Positions 10,214 to 20,950 of a stretch of 64,000 nucleotides of DNA are shown in pieces. A model generated the notes under the pieces. That model was not told where the DNA came from, did no database searches, and saw only the letters and a list, made by a program, of their open reading frames with translations. This stretch comes from Macrothele yani (taxonomy: Eukaryota; Arthropoda; Arachnida; Araneae; Macrothelidae): contig CM076991.1 in the NCBI GenBank assembly GCA_039090855.1, positions 103,490,021 through 103,554,020 on the forward strand. Reading direction: 5' to 3'. Each line of letters starts with the position of its first letter. The first letter of the stretch is position 1. A program made the position numbers and the translations under genes.

Positions 10214-10410
10214 CTTAAAATACTACCATTTAACACAAAATCATGATCATCATTATTAACCATTCTTACCAGAATCTTACAGTGAGACGTTTATGAAGTA
10301 AACACATAATACGTAACAAAATGAGGATGTAATTAATAACAATCAATAACAAACGCATAAAGACAAATTTCCACACTTTAATTAAATAACAAGGAACTAT
10401 ACACCAACTG

Positions 10411-10622
10411 TACTTAAATAGTATAACTATACTAGATATCCGAAATTTCTTGGTGAAGAATAGAAATCAAAGTTTCCAAGCTTTCGCACATCAACCACAT
10501 GGCTTTTTCAGTCTACCTTCCTTGAAAAAGCCATGTGGTTGATGTGCTAAATCTTGGAAACTTTTATTTCTATTCTACACCAAGAAATTTCGGATATCTA
10601 GTATAGTTATACTATTTAAGTA
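10411..10622. mobile_element. Foldback MITE with ~95-bp arms
   Basis: The left arm starts 'tacttaaatagtata' at 10411; its inverted copy ends at 10622. The arms include 'agatatccgaaatttcttgg' and 'cacatcaaccacatggcttt', separated by a short loop near 10512-10525. A diverged half-copy lies at 40280-40390. There is no coding content. Confidence 0.85.
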
Positions 10623-10829
10623 ACTCCACACTTTATTTTCAAACACCTTGATTCTAAATCATTATATAACACAATAACATATTTTTAATACCAGAACTGC
10701 GTTGACCATTTTCCACTCAAACAATCTGAAATTCATAATGAAATTGAAATAAAAGAAGACACAGAGCTTCTTTTAATTTCTCTAGTCTTTGTGGAATATA
10801 CTCTGCCATTTTTTTATTTTCTCTTTTTT

Positions 10830-12225
10830 TTTTTACGCTTTCCAATCGTAGGTCGAAGAAGCGTATATGCTCCGGTTTTGTCAGTCTGTCCGTCCGTCTG
10901 TCTGACCACACGATAACTCGCATAAAAATAGTTCAAATTCGATGAAATTTTAGTATGTGGTAGGGGACCACCTGGGGACTAACCCTACTGAAATTGGGTG
11001 AAGTGAGGTCAAAGGCCACGACACAGGAGCGGGATCCATTCCATTTCCATTGCCCTTATGCGTCGTAACTTGCGTAAATATGGTTCGATTTCGATGATAT
11101 TGTAGTATGTGGCAGGGGACCATTTGGGGACGAACCCTAACGAAAATGGTTGAAGTCGGATCAAAGGTCAGGACATAGGAGCGGGAACCCTTCCATTGCT
11201 CTTATGCGTCATAACTTGCGTAAATACGGTTCGATTTCGATGAAATTTTAGTATGTCGTAGGGGACCACATGAAAAGAAACCCTGTTGAAACTGGGTGAA
11301 TTGGGGTCAAAGGTCAGGACATAGGAACGGGATGCATTCCATTGCCCTCATACGTCATAACGTACGTAAAAAGGGTTCGATTTCAATGAAATTTTAGTAT
11401 GTGGTGAAGGACCACCTGGGGACGAACCCTATTGAAAATGGACGAAATGAGGTCAAAGGTCAAGACATAGGATCGGGATCCATTCCATCGCCCTTATCCC
11501 ATACTATTAAAGGAGCAATTCTTGTATGTATGTAAATTTTATTTTGAAAACAGCTCTAAGGATTTTGATGTAGGGCATAAACCTACGGTTTTCTGGTACT
11601 AGAAATCGATTTAGCTTTATCTCGACTTTAGGAAAATCCGTTTAGTGAGTTAAACAACCACCCGAATTACCATGTTTTTAGTGTCATGGCGTCGTTCCAT
11701 TAGATGTTGGCGCGCGGTCACGCCATCTGTGTAATTACGTCAAACGTTGTGTGTGGATCCCATTAAGGTTTTATGACGTCACACTCTTGCGAGCAGATGG
11801 TCGCGATTTCCATCTGCCTCATTACGTCACGCGTTCTGTGCTTATGCCCTTCCGCACGATAACTCGCGTAAAAATAGTTCGATTTCTTTGACATTTTAGC
11901 ATGTGGTAGGGGAACACCTGGGAAGGAACCATGTTGAAAGTGAACGAAATGGGGTCAAAGGTTAGGACACAGGAGCGGGATCTATTCCATATCCCTTATG
12001 CATCATAACTTACGCAAAAATGCTTCAATTGAGACAAAACGTTACCATGTTATTTCGGAGGTATACTGAACCAGTTCTGTTGAATATCATCGAAATGGGA
12101 TCAAAGATCAGGGCACGGGACCGAGATTTATTCCACAGCCATTATCTTCATAACTTGAATAATGATTTCTGGTATGTTGGAAAGCGTATCATAATTCAAT
12201 GCATTGCATGGTTTTACTAACTTGT
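10830..12225 (-). repeat. 145-bp subrepeat element, minus copy
   Basis: Read on the minus strand it starts 'aacaagttagtaaaa' (at 12225), repeats the same 145-bp type units with 'tgacctttga' motifs, and ends with the 'acggacggacagactg' run and a 'gcgtaaaa' end near 10840. It is interrupted at about 11510-11850 by an unrelated block. Confidence 0.8.
11510..11850. mobile_element. Inserted block, possible non-autonomous Helitron-like element
   Basis: About 340 bp breaks the 145-bp array between 'cgcccttat' and 'cgcacgataactcg'. It begins 'actattaaaggagcaattct', an AT-rich start reminiscent of some Helitron-like termini, and contains several 'cgtca' and 'catctg' inverted motifs towards its end. 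The assignment rests on that resemblance only. Confidence 0.3.
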
Positions 12226-12279
12226 TTTAAATATCCGCCCAAATGTTTCGCCATTCGGCTTCAAAGCAGTTTTCAGTTC

Positions 12280-12485
12280 AGCTCTGTTTGTTGGGTTCAT
12301 GGTTTAGTCCAAAATGACTAATGGGCTCCAGATGAACCACAAAGAAACAGTTCCATACCATCAAGGGCCTCCATCAAACTATTGGGACGATACACTCCGA
12401 AGGTGTTATTCTCCCGACATCCGCTACACCCAAGAACGACCATCAGACAGGTAGGCTGTGTACAGTGACTCATCAGTCTAAAGCA
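12280..12485 (-). pseudogene. Tc1-like transposase fragment
   Basis: On the minus strand 'TDESLYTAYLSDGRSWV' (first catalytic Asp region) is followed, out of frame in places, by 'LMVWNCFFVVHLEPIS', which corresponds to the conserved MVWG segment of Tc1-type transposases. It is the source region of the 78-bp repeats that lie beside it. Too broken to be functional. Confidence 0.6.
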
Positions 12486-12654
12486 CAGTTTTACATAGGT
12501 CTACACTCCAAGATCGACCACCAGACTGGTATACTCTTATACTATGTACCATGACTTATCAGTTCAAAGCACAGTTTTACACAAGTCTATCAGTCCAAGA
12601 TCGACCACCAGACTGGCATGCTATGTACCAAGACTCGCCGGTCCAACGAGCAGA
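12486..12654 (-). repeat. 78-bp Tc1-derived tandem repeat, left part
   Basis: Two to three units with 'cagttttacata' type starts (12486, 12572, about 12650). The first interval is 86 bp because of a small insertion. The array continues at 13282 on the other side of the LINE insertion. Confidence 0.8.
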
Positions 12655-12656
12655 CC

Positions 12657-13080
12657 CCGCACGGGGATAACTGGTTTTCCAGTTATTTGGGGAGTAGCGC
12701 TCCCACGGCCCGAGCTGACTTTGTGCCAGACCATTTGTCTTTTCGTCTTTGTACGATACAATCACCGCAGGGACACTGCTCATCCAGCTGATGGGAAGCG
12801 GCGACCCCATGGCCCGAGCCGTCGCTTGTGTTTAATGCTTTTCCCATTTTTGCTTTTTGTTGTTATCTTGCCACGCACCCGCCTCAGTTGTTGTAGGTTG
12901 CCGATGTGTGAGACGTGCGACTGCCTACTCACTGTCGTTCATGTTTTATGTAGTTGTGTTCGTTTTCGTCATCATCGTTCTCATTATTTTTATTCTCATT
13001 TGCTGGACGACGGCGCACCCTACGCTTCAGAAACTCTTAGGCGACCACTACGATACTTTCGCAGTTTTTTTCTTTTTTAA
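12657..13080 (+). pseudogene. LINE ORF2 C-terminus
   Basis: The open frame ending near 13080 has 'LPMCETCDCLLTVVHVLCSC', which fits the Cys-Cys-His-Cys zinc knuckle (C-x2-C-x7/8-H-x4-C) found after the reverse transcriptase in many non-LTR ORF2 proteins. 'LLDDGAPYASETLRR' follows. The upstream reverse transcriptase and endonuclease are missing because the element is 5'-truncated. The first residues of the longer open frame come from the 78-bp repeat and do not belong to it. Confidence 0.65.
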
Positions 13081-13112
13081 AACAAATTGACTTTTTAAAA
13101 CTTATCTAGCTT

Positions 13113-13183
13113 GATATTTAAGAGCAGGCTGATTTGGTAAAATCTTTTTCAAATTTTACCAAATCAGCCTGCTCTTAAATATC
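13113..13183. repeat. 31-bp-arm palindrome
   Basis: The arm starting 'gatatttaagagcaggctga' (13113-13143) is repeated in perfect inverse at 13153-13183, with a 9-base spacer ctttttcaa. It lies in the LINE 3' UTR. Confidence 0.95.
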
Positions 13184-13281
13184 ACACCCTTTTTAAAACT
13201 CTTCTATCATGGTCCTGTGTTTAGCGCTCTTTGGCCAAACATGGCCCTTGCGACATAAAAATCAACTAACTAACTACTTAA

Positions 13282-13930
13282 CCAAAGAGCAGATTTACAT
13301 AGGGCTACAATCCGGGATCGACCACCTGACTTGTATCCTGTATATCATGACTCGTCAGTCCAAAGAGCAGTTTTACATAGATCTGCAGTCCAAGATCGAC
13401 CACCTGACTGGTATCCTGTGTACCATGACTCGTCCGTCCAAAGAGCAGTTTTACATAGGTCTACAATCCGAGATCGACCACCTGACTGGTATCCTGTGTA
13501 CCATGACTCGTCAGTCCAAAGAGCAGTTTTACATAGGTCTGCAAACCAAGATCGACCACCTGACTGATATCCTATGTGCCATGAATTGTCAGTACAAAGC
13601 AGAGTTTTGCAAAGGTCTACACTGCAAGATCGACCTCCTGACTGGTATACTGTGTACCATAACTCGTCAGTCCAAAGAGCAGTTTTACATAGTTCTACAA
13701 TCCAAGATCGACCACCTGACTGGTATCCTATGTACCATTACTTGTCAGTCCAAAGCAGAGTTTTACATAGGTCTACAGTCCAAGATCGACCTCCTGACTG
13801 GTATACTGTGTACCATGACTCGTCAGTCCAAAGGGCAGTTTTACATAGGTCTACAATCCAAGATCGACCACCTGACTGGTATACTATGTACCTTGACTCG
13901 TCAGTTCAAAGCGTTAGGGGTGAAATCCAC
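13282..13930 (-). repeat. 78-bp Tc1-derived tandem array
   Basis: About eight units at an exact 78-bp step (13290, 13368, 13446, 13524, 13602, 13680, 13758, 13836). On the minus strand each unit reads 26 residues including 'WTDESWYTGYQSGGRSW', which is the first catalytic Asp region of a Tc1-type transposase. At least one unit carries a stop in that frame. Since 78 is divisible by 3 the plus strand also reads open for 261 residues; that frame is a by-product and is not called as a gene. Confidence 0.9.
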
Positions 13931-14117
13931 TGTGACTTTACATTGCATAACAAAAATGATGTACCAAGAAAAGCATACAAAGCTAAATTATTAAAACCTT
14001 CAGGACAAAATCGAGGAATCTTAAGCTATTAACTCATGCTCTTGTGAGAACAGTGAAAAATACAGTGACTTTTTATGACACTCTGCCTGTAATTTATTAG
14101 TCTGAAGAATGCACAAC

Positions 14118-14275
14118 GCGTTAATGATCACAAGCATATTGCTAGAGTTTCGCGTTTTAACGGACTTCAATAGTGATTGTCCGTCATAAGTTCTTCGGAG
14201 GCCCACTCAGATGCCTTGGTCATCCACTGAGATGTTTAGCCTAGGGGCTCACTAAGACCTTGATCCGGCCCTGAA
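14118..14275 (+). repeat. Dispersed repeat, copy 1
   Basis: 'gtgttttaacggacttca' type sequence followed by 'cataagttct', 'gcccactcagatg' and a block ending near 'ggccctgaatcc'. A diverged copy is at 36598-36728. Family unknown. Confidence 0.6.
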
Positions 14276-14422
14276 TCCTGCTATACGTTGTAGCAGGTTC
14301 CAGGTAGAAAATCTTGAATATCTCTCTATTATGAATCTTGCTTCACCTACCTTGAATCTTACTGATACCTATCTTGAACCCGGCTGTAGGTTGGAGCAGA
14401 GTTCAAGATAGAATATCTTGAA

Positions 14423-14424
<2 letters not shown>

Positions 14425-14467
<43 letters not shown>
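14425..14467. repeat. (CT)n microsatellite
   Basis: An uninterrupted run of about 21 CT dinucleotides. Confidence 0.97.
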
Positions 14468-14469
<2 letters not shown>

Positions 14470-14864
14470 AATCCTGCTCCAATGTATAGTTCACAATAAG
14501 CCTTCCTTAGGAGAACGAAAGCTCGGCAATTACTCAGTTTATCTTACGCCTAATAAACGGATATTTAAGACACAATGTACTCAGTGTACAAGGACAAGCC
14601 TCCAATAGTAACCAATAACTCGGGTACAGTTGGCAGATTTTAAGCGAAGCTATTGAAAAATCTAAGCTCATTGAGGCGCCTATTATAACAAATTATAAAA
14701 AAACGAACACGTAGAATTTATGACTTCCAGAACAAAAGTACGAAACATTCTAAAAAAGAAATGCTTGAAATTTATCATGTTGATTGTGATCATGTTGCAT
14801 GTAAACAAAGCGGAAAGACACACTCAGATCGGGAACCACGTATTTTTAATTTTGTATCGCGAAA

Positions 14865-14875
<11 letters not shown>

Positions 14876-14907
<32 letters not shown>
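14876..14907. repeat. (AC)n microsatellite
   Basis: An uninterrupted run of about 16 AC dinucleotides. Confidence 0.97.
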
Positions 14908-14910
<3 letters not shown>

Positions 14911-16914
14911 TCCTTTTATTATTATAGATTAAGCAAGTGTTGAACTAACAGATGGAGTCTTTTCATTTCTTCGTTTTTCAATTCAAACAATTTTTTTATA
15001 TTAATATTCGTGAGCCGACTTTCCTGAAACGGTTCAAGTAAAAGACCATCTAGTTTTAATTGAAATTCCTCACTGACACGGAATTTCGGGAATCCGAAGG
15101 AGTCAAAACAAGACCATGCACAATGTCTAATCGCATGCAAAAAATCACGGTGATCGAATGTATCATCTCGTACCTATGCCCGAACAACTAATTGTCTCGA
15201 GTCTCGTAAAGAGGGTGAAGAGAGGCCGTCGGCCTCTCTTTGCTCAATAAGTGATTAGTATAGGGGTAATTTTTCCTCGTTATATTTAAATTGCATGGAT
15301 ACTGATGAGCAATTTCGATTTGTCTTATGTCCTTACAGATTTTTAACTGACAACTCTGCAAATAGTCTCCGAGTTTGTTAGTTAAAATAGGTTACTTATT
15401 AATCTTAGATTCCATGGAAATTTTTCAAAAACTATCGTTCCCCAGTTTCGTAAAGATCTAATTAATTACAATTTTAGAATTCCGTCTTTCCTTTTATGTT
15501 CGTTTCTGGCGTCAAAAACCGTGACAGAAAATTCCCATATAAACTAGATTGAAATTCACGCGGGTGATTTGAGCCAGGATATCCAATGTTGCAGACAGCC
15601 GTTAGGAAGCATCAGCTCAGCACATTCACCGTTAGTGGCCCTGCCTCGTAGGAGGGTCGTAAGGAGTAAATTGGCTATAAGCCCGAGAAAGATCTGACAT
15701 CTGTTAATTGCATGCACCAGGAAGCGTGTAGTTTATTGCCAGTTACCTTCCGGCCCCTGACCAAACAGCAGGCCTCAGAGCAGATTCCGCGAAGGAGGCT
15801 CAATCTTTCAAAACAACCACAGCCTTCCTGGAAACCTCATCCCATTTAATTGGAAATTGCAATTTCGCCTAGACGGGATTTATAAGTACGCTCCAACGGA
15901 TGCAAAGAGACTATGAATATTTGTGAATGAAATAACTTGGCTCCAATACTTCAATTACCCGATATTTTACTTGCCAAAAGACTTCCACGTTGATCGATCA
16001 AATGTGATTTTGCGAAATTTCATTTCATGGTAATTAAATTGTTTGATTCCAAAATGGGAGTTCTAAATCAAAACATCGATGCTTCTCTTTGAAAAAAAAA
16101 AAGATAGGTGACTAATTGGTTAGGTAGACAGATCAAAGAAATTCTGTTAAAAAAAATTTCTATTTACAAAACGAGTAGAATTAATGCTATTTTTTGCATT
16201 TGTTCTGAACTTCTTGAATGTAAAGAGAAAGGTAAATTACACAGATTCACAAAACAGCTGTTTTGACAGATGGTTCCCATATTTGCCATGAGGAATGTAA
16301 ATCGGATTTTAGTTTTGTTCTATAACGTAAAGTTGTTGTTGTTGTTTTCAGAAAAACTGCTCTGGGCAGCGTTTGTGTAAAATAGTAGGTTATCAAATAA
16401 AAGAAATGCAGAAAAAGATAAGTTTGATTATTGTTGGTTCACCTAACTTACAAATCACCGTGATATCACAGTATTGCTGTACTTTATTTAAAAAATATAA
16501 ATCACGTACTTGTATATCATAATGTAGTTTTTTAAAAAAACCTAAATGATTAAAAGTGCAAAAAAAAAAACACAAAAAAAAACACAGGTAGTCTCAGTTC
16601 TGATTGAGCCGTCAGTTGGGAACGTAAGACTACGACTTGCAGATCGGAGAGTTAAAATGAGCTAGTCGAGTATGGTTTCAAAGCGGTTATTTAATTTGTT
16701 ATAGCCAACACAGGTCTATGGTATGAAAAGTAGCTTACATAATTTTTACAAATAATGCTATATACATTGTGAACACAAAGCAGATCGATACAAGAATTAA
16801 CCCAAATGGTACTCTGTCTTCTTGGGCTTCTTACATTTCTCATTGCTTGCTCTTGCCTCTCATTTTGATTTTCTACATTTTTACTTGCTTTCATTTTGCG
16901 AATTCCGTGGCATT
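14908..16914. other. No gene recognised; relatively unique sequence
   Basis: About 2 kb with no transposon signature. It holds a perfect 10-bp hairpin with a 3-base loop (15218-15240, aagagaggcc) and a locally GC-richer block at 15580-15850. Short open frames show no known domain. It is one of the few long stretches here that could be host single-copy DNA. Confidence 0.45.
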
Positions 16915-17025
16915 GTCAAAAATGTGAACCCGTTCGCACGAAAACAATTTTTAAAATTTTTAGTTTAAACCACTGCAATATGTTTTCGTCGAGAGCTTTA
17001 AAACGATTCCGCAAACGACGGATGT
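16915..17025 (+). repeat. Direct repeat flanking foldback copy B, left
   Basis: It contains 'cgaaaacaatttttaaaa', 'caaccactg'-like sequence and 'cgtcgagagctttaaaacg'. A diverged direct copy lies on the far side of the element at about 20825-20950. Confidence 0.65.
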
Positions 17026-17700
17026 AGGTAAAAATACCCCCTAGAAAAAATAAACCCGGAAAAAATAACCCCTAGAAAAAATATACCCGGAAAAAATACC
17101 CCTGAAAACCGAAAAGCGGTAAAAATACCCCTTAGAAAAAATATCCCCGGAAAAAATACTCCTGAAAACTGAAAAGCGGTAAAAATACCCCCGCAAAAAA
17201 AAACCCCGCCGTTGAAAATACTCCCGGAACAAACGGTTCACTGTAAACTGCCACACAGGAACACTGATGTGTGACAGTGTTTCGGTGTGGCAAATTACCG
17301 GGGCAACCCTGCCACACATCTTTCAGCAACTTGGCCACAAAAGTTCAAAGGGGCGGGGAGCTATAAAGGATGGCGTTTCTGGGCCTGTATTGAGAATTTA
17401 ATTGGGAACTCCAAACGAATTTCGAGAAAACGTTCCATGTAAGCCAAGCGAGAATTGCACTTTAATTTGAAGAAATAAATTGCCGAGGATCCGAGGTACA
17501 CTTGGTTGGGGGGAGGGGTGACTCTAACCGCAACTTCCGTAATATTATATTCTGGGCCGCTGTAGTCTGTCAGTGTATCCAGGATATTCCCCTTGAAACG
17601 TCCGCGGGGTCCGTGAGCTTTGGTGGTGGTGGTGGTGGGGGGGGGGGGGGGGGGCTTTCCTCCCAAATGTTAAAGTGGACGTAGAGCTGTAAACATTAGT

Positions 17701-19823
17701 CATCATCATTGTCAACCATTATCAATCCACTGCTGAATCAAGGTCTCCCCAAGTTTCCTCCACAACGTTCTGTCTTGTGCCAGTCGCCTCCAGGTCACTC
17801 CTGCATACTTTCGAATTTCATCCACCCATCTCCCACGTGGTCTTCTTCTGGGTTTTTACCTGTCTCTTGGAATCAAATCTAAAATTTCAACTGTCTATCG
17901 ATGGTCTGTCCTTCTGACAGTATGTCCAGCCCATTGCCATTTCAGGGATTTTACTCTGATCATGATGTCTTCCACTCTTGTCATTTTTCGGATCCACGAG
18001 TTCCTCTTCTTATCTCTCCTGGTTACTCCAAGCAAGCACCTCTCCATGCTCTTTGAGTTGTCTGCAGCCTTGTATGTCTCTTTTAGTTAAGGTCCACGTC
18101 TCTGCACCATACGTAAGCACTGCAAGGATGAATTGATCAAACACTTTTCTTTTAAGACATAATGGCATATTGCTCTTGAAAATTAGGCTGTTTCTTCCAA
18201 AATCTCTACAGGCAAGTTTTGTACGCCGATTAATTTCTTCATCAATGTGACCCTCACTTGATATCTGTTGTCCAAGGTAAACGTACGTGTCTGTTATCTC
18301 CAGCTTTTTTCCATCAATCGATAAATCTTCATTTCTTGTGAAGCATTGAGCATCACTTTTGTCTTCTGAAAGTTCATTTTTAATCCAACTTCTTTACTCT
18401 TGTCAGCAAGTTCCTGGATCATACCCTGCAGCTCTGATGGGGTAGTTGCAAAAATGACTACGTCATCAGCAAAACGAAGGTGGGTTAGATAATCTCCATT
18501 AATCTTTATCCCTTTGTTTTCCCAGTTCAGTGATTGAAAGATATTTTCCAATGTGGCATTAAAGAGCTTCGGAGATATGGTGTCACCTTGTCTCACTCCC
18601 TTTCCAGTTTTTATGTGTGTTGTATTTTCAAACAGCCGAATCTTTGCACTTGCATTTTCATAGATGTTATTAAAAATATTAATGTATGCATCTTCAATAC
18701 CGCAGGATTTCAGAGCCATTGTAACTGCTGATGGTTTCACCGAATCAAAGGCTTTTTCATAATCGATAAAAGCCATGCACAATGGAAGTTCATATTCCCT
18801 CGCTCTTTCAATTAGTTCTCTCAGTACGTGGATATGATCTATACTGCTGTAGCCACTCCTGAATCCAGCTTGTTCTCTCGGTTGAGCCATGTCCAGTGTG
18901 ACCTTCAAGCGGTGTGAAAGAAATTTAGTGAAGATTTTATAAACCACTGATAGGAGGCTGATAGGTCTGTAGTTCCTGAGATCCTCAATGTCACCTTTTT
19001 TATGTAGCAGGATCATTGTAGCGTTGTTCCAATCCTCGGGAATCTTCCCTTCATTAAGGCATCGAGTGAAAATTTGAGCGAGTACTGTTTCGATTTCTCC
19101 ACTTGCTTCTTGTATGATGTCTACAGTAATTCCATCTTCTCCTGGAGCTTTTCCTCGCTTCATGTTCTTGATTGCATGTGCAACTTCTGCTGGGAGGACT
19201 GGAAGAACTCTGGAACTGGTACCTTTCATGATGTCTAGAGTACATGTATCATCCCTTTCATATAACTTGGAGTAAAAATCTTTCACTCTTGTCAAGATTT
19301 CGCCTCTATTTCTTGTTACAGAACCATCTTCTTTTTTCAGAGCCATAATCTGTTTTCTTCCCTTACTGAGATGTCCCTTTGCTATCTTTAGGCTTTGGTT
19401 GTTTTCAATTGCTTTCCTCACTACTTCACAGTTGAATTTCCTTAAGTCTTCAGTGATACTTTTTCGTACTGTCTTGCATAGCTCTATATATTCCACTTCG
19501 GAAGTCACATCTTCTTTAGTTGTCCTCATCGCTCTTCTTTTTTACATCAACATTTTGGTTTTTCCTGATAATTTGTTCGCATGCAACTTGTTCTTAGACC
19601 CAGCGAATTTTGTTGCTGTTTCCATAAGAGCTTTGGTTACTTTTCTGTTAACTTCAGAAATATCCACTTCTTCCGATGTTAGGCTTTCTAAAGCAGAGAA
19701 TCTATTCTTCAGTTCCAACTTGAAGGTATTATGGTGTTTTTTAAGGTTGGTTATGTCAATACATTTTGTTTGTCTTATGAGCTTGCTACGTTCGAGTTTA
19801 GTGTTGAGGTGCATCTTACATTT
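17701..19823 (-). mobile_element. RTE-type non-LTR retrotransposon, copy 1
   Basis: Minus-strand element, 5'-truncated at 19823, with a short 3' tail of CAT/ATG repeats (from 17701) as in RTE-clade elements. A 7-bp duplication, cattagt, lies at 17694-17700 and 19824-19830, and removing the element restores the foldback sequence seen in copy A. A second copy is at 60229-61972. Confidence 0.88.
18294..19823 (-). pseudogene. RTE reverse transcriptase, nonsense and frameshift
   Basis: Reading leftwards, the first part (to 19542) is the linker after the endonuclease ('NTKLERSKLIRQTKCID'). An in-frame TAA near 19540 then interrupts it, and the reverse transcriptase proper follows (19529-18294). 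Motifs in order: 'RGKAPGEDGI', 'LLHKKGDIEDLRNYRPISLL', 'REQAGFRSGYSSIDHI', 'MAFIDYEKAFDSV', 'GVRQGDTISPKLF' and the catalytic 'LRFADDVVIF'. After 18294 a frameshift moves the C-terminal domain ('YVYLGQQISSEGHIDEEI') to another frame. The endonuclease is missing through 5' truncation. The polymerase motifs themselves look intact, so the copy is fairly young. Confidence 0.9.
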
Positions 19824-20824
19824 CATTAGTACCATGCCTTATATAATGATTCAGTACACAACCACGAATTTTCAGGAGAATGGGGTAAGTACCCCCCCCC
19901 ACATCCGTTTGTAAGAGCTCTTCAGGAGTAACATCGAGGATACACTGACTTGAATCTAGAGGTCCAGAATATAAAATTACGGAAGTTGGCGGTAGAGCTG
20001 TCCAAACCAAGCACCTCGTATCCCTTTCACAGGCTTCACCAAATTTCTGGGGAGGAAGGAAGGCATACATAGTCTGCCACTACACACAACATGAAGCATA
20101 GAAATTGCAAGCAAATCCCTTAATTTGAACACTTGTCTGCGCTCTTAGAAACTTGGGGGAGGGTGAATTCACCCCACCCTTCTGGAAATTCGTGGTCGTG
20201 TACAGAATCATTATATAAAGCATGAATATGATTCTAATGTTTACAAGGTTACAACTCTACGTCTATTTTAACATTTTTGGGAAAAGCCCCCCCCCCCTTA
20301 GCTCACGGACTTCGCGGACGCTTCAAGGGGAACATCTTGTATACACTGACCGACTCCAGCAGCCCAGAATCTAAAATTAAGGAAGTTGGGGGTTGAACCG
20401 CCCGCCTCCACCAAGTGTACCTCGGATCTTCATCAATTTATTTCTCGAAATTAAAGTACAATTCTCGCTTGGCTTACATGGAACGTTTTCTCGAAATTCG
20501 TTTGGAGTTCCCAATTCAGTTCTCAATATAGGCCCAAAAACGCCGATCTTTATAGCCTCCCTCCCCCCGCCCCTTGAACTTTTGTATCCAAGTTGCTGAA
20601 AGATGTGTCGCAGGGTTGCCCCAGTAAATTGCCACACCGGAACACTGTCACAAATAAGTGTTCCTGTGTGGCAGTTTACAGTGAACCGTTTGTTTTAGGG
20701 GTATTTCGTCCGGGGGTATTTTTGCCGCTTTTCAGTTTTTAGGGGTATTTTCTCCGGGGGTATTTTTACCGTTTACTACCACACACAGTCGGTTTGCACT
20801 CACGGTTGTTCCAGATAAACCGCG

Positions 20825-20950
20825 ATATTTTCAAAAGTGTTTGCCGGTTCACAAGAAAACAATTTTTTAAATGTTTAGTTCAAACCACTGAGAAATGTTC
20901 TTTGTGCATTCGAATAGATCTCGTCGAGAGCTTTAAAACGTTACCACGCA
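20825..20950 (+). repeat. Direct repeat flanking foldback copy B, right
   Basis: Direct copy of 16915-17025, sharing 'gaaaacaatttttt', 'caaaccactg' and 'tcgtcgagagctttaaaacg', with an inserted stretch of about 20 bp. Confidence 0.65.

Larger units (their letters stand above)
12655..13281 (+). mobile_element. 5'-truncated LINE, 3' end only
   Basis: It lies inside the 78-bp array, flanked by a 12-bp near-perfect duplication (ccaacgagcaga at 12643-12654, ccaaagagcaga at 13282-13293). It contains the C-terminus of a LINE ORF2 and a 3' end with 'ggtcctgtgtttagcgctct' and a terminal 'actaactaac' repeat, as in the I/Nimb-like group. A 71-bp palindrome interrupts the 3' UTR. Confidence 0.75.
17026..20779. 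mobile_element. Foldback element, copy B, carrying an RTE insertion
   Basis: The left arm (17026-17700) and right arm (19824-20779) are inverted copies of each other and of copy A at 741-2095. Both ends carry GTAAAAATACCCC-type subrepeats. The RTE element at 17701-19823 sits inside; without it this copy is about 1.6 kb. No transposase was found. Confidence 0.75.

Noticed and set aside
13209..13994. 261-residue plus-strand protein with 26-residue repeats
   Set aside because: The 78-bp unit is divisible by 3 and derives from the opposite strand of a Tc1 transposase. Several frames are open for the same reason.
18294..19529. Host reverse-transcriptase-related gene
   Set aside because: It has RTE motifs, a target duplication, a truncated 5' end, a nonsense codon and a frameshift, and there is a second copy at 60229.
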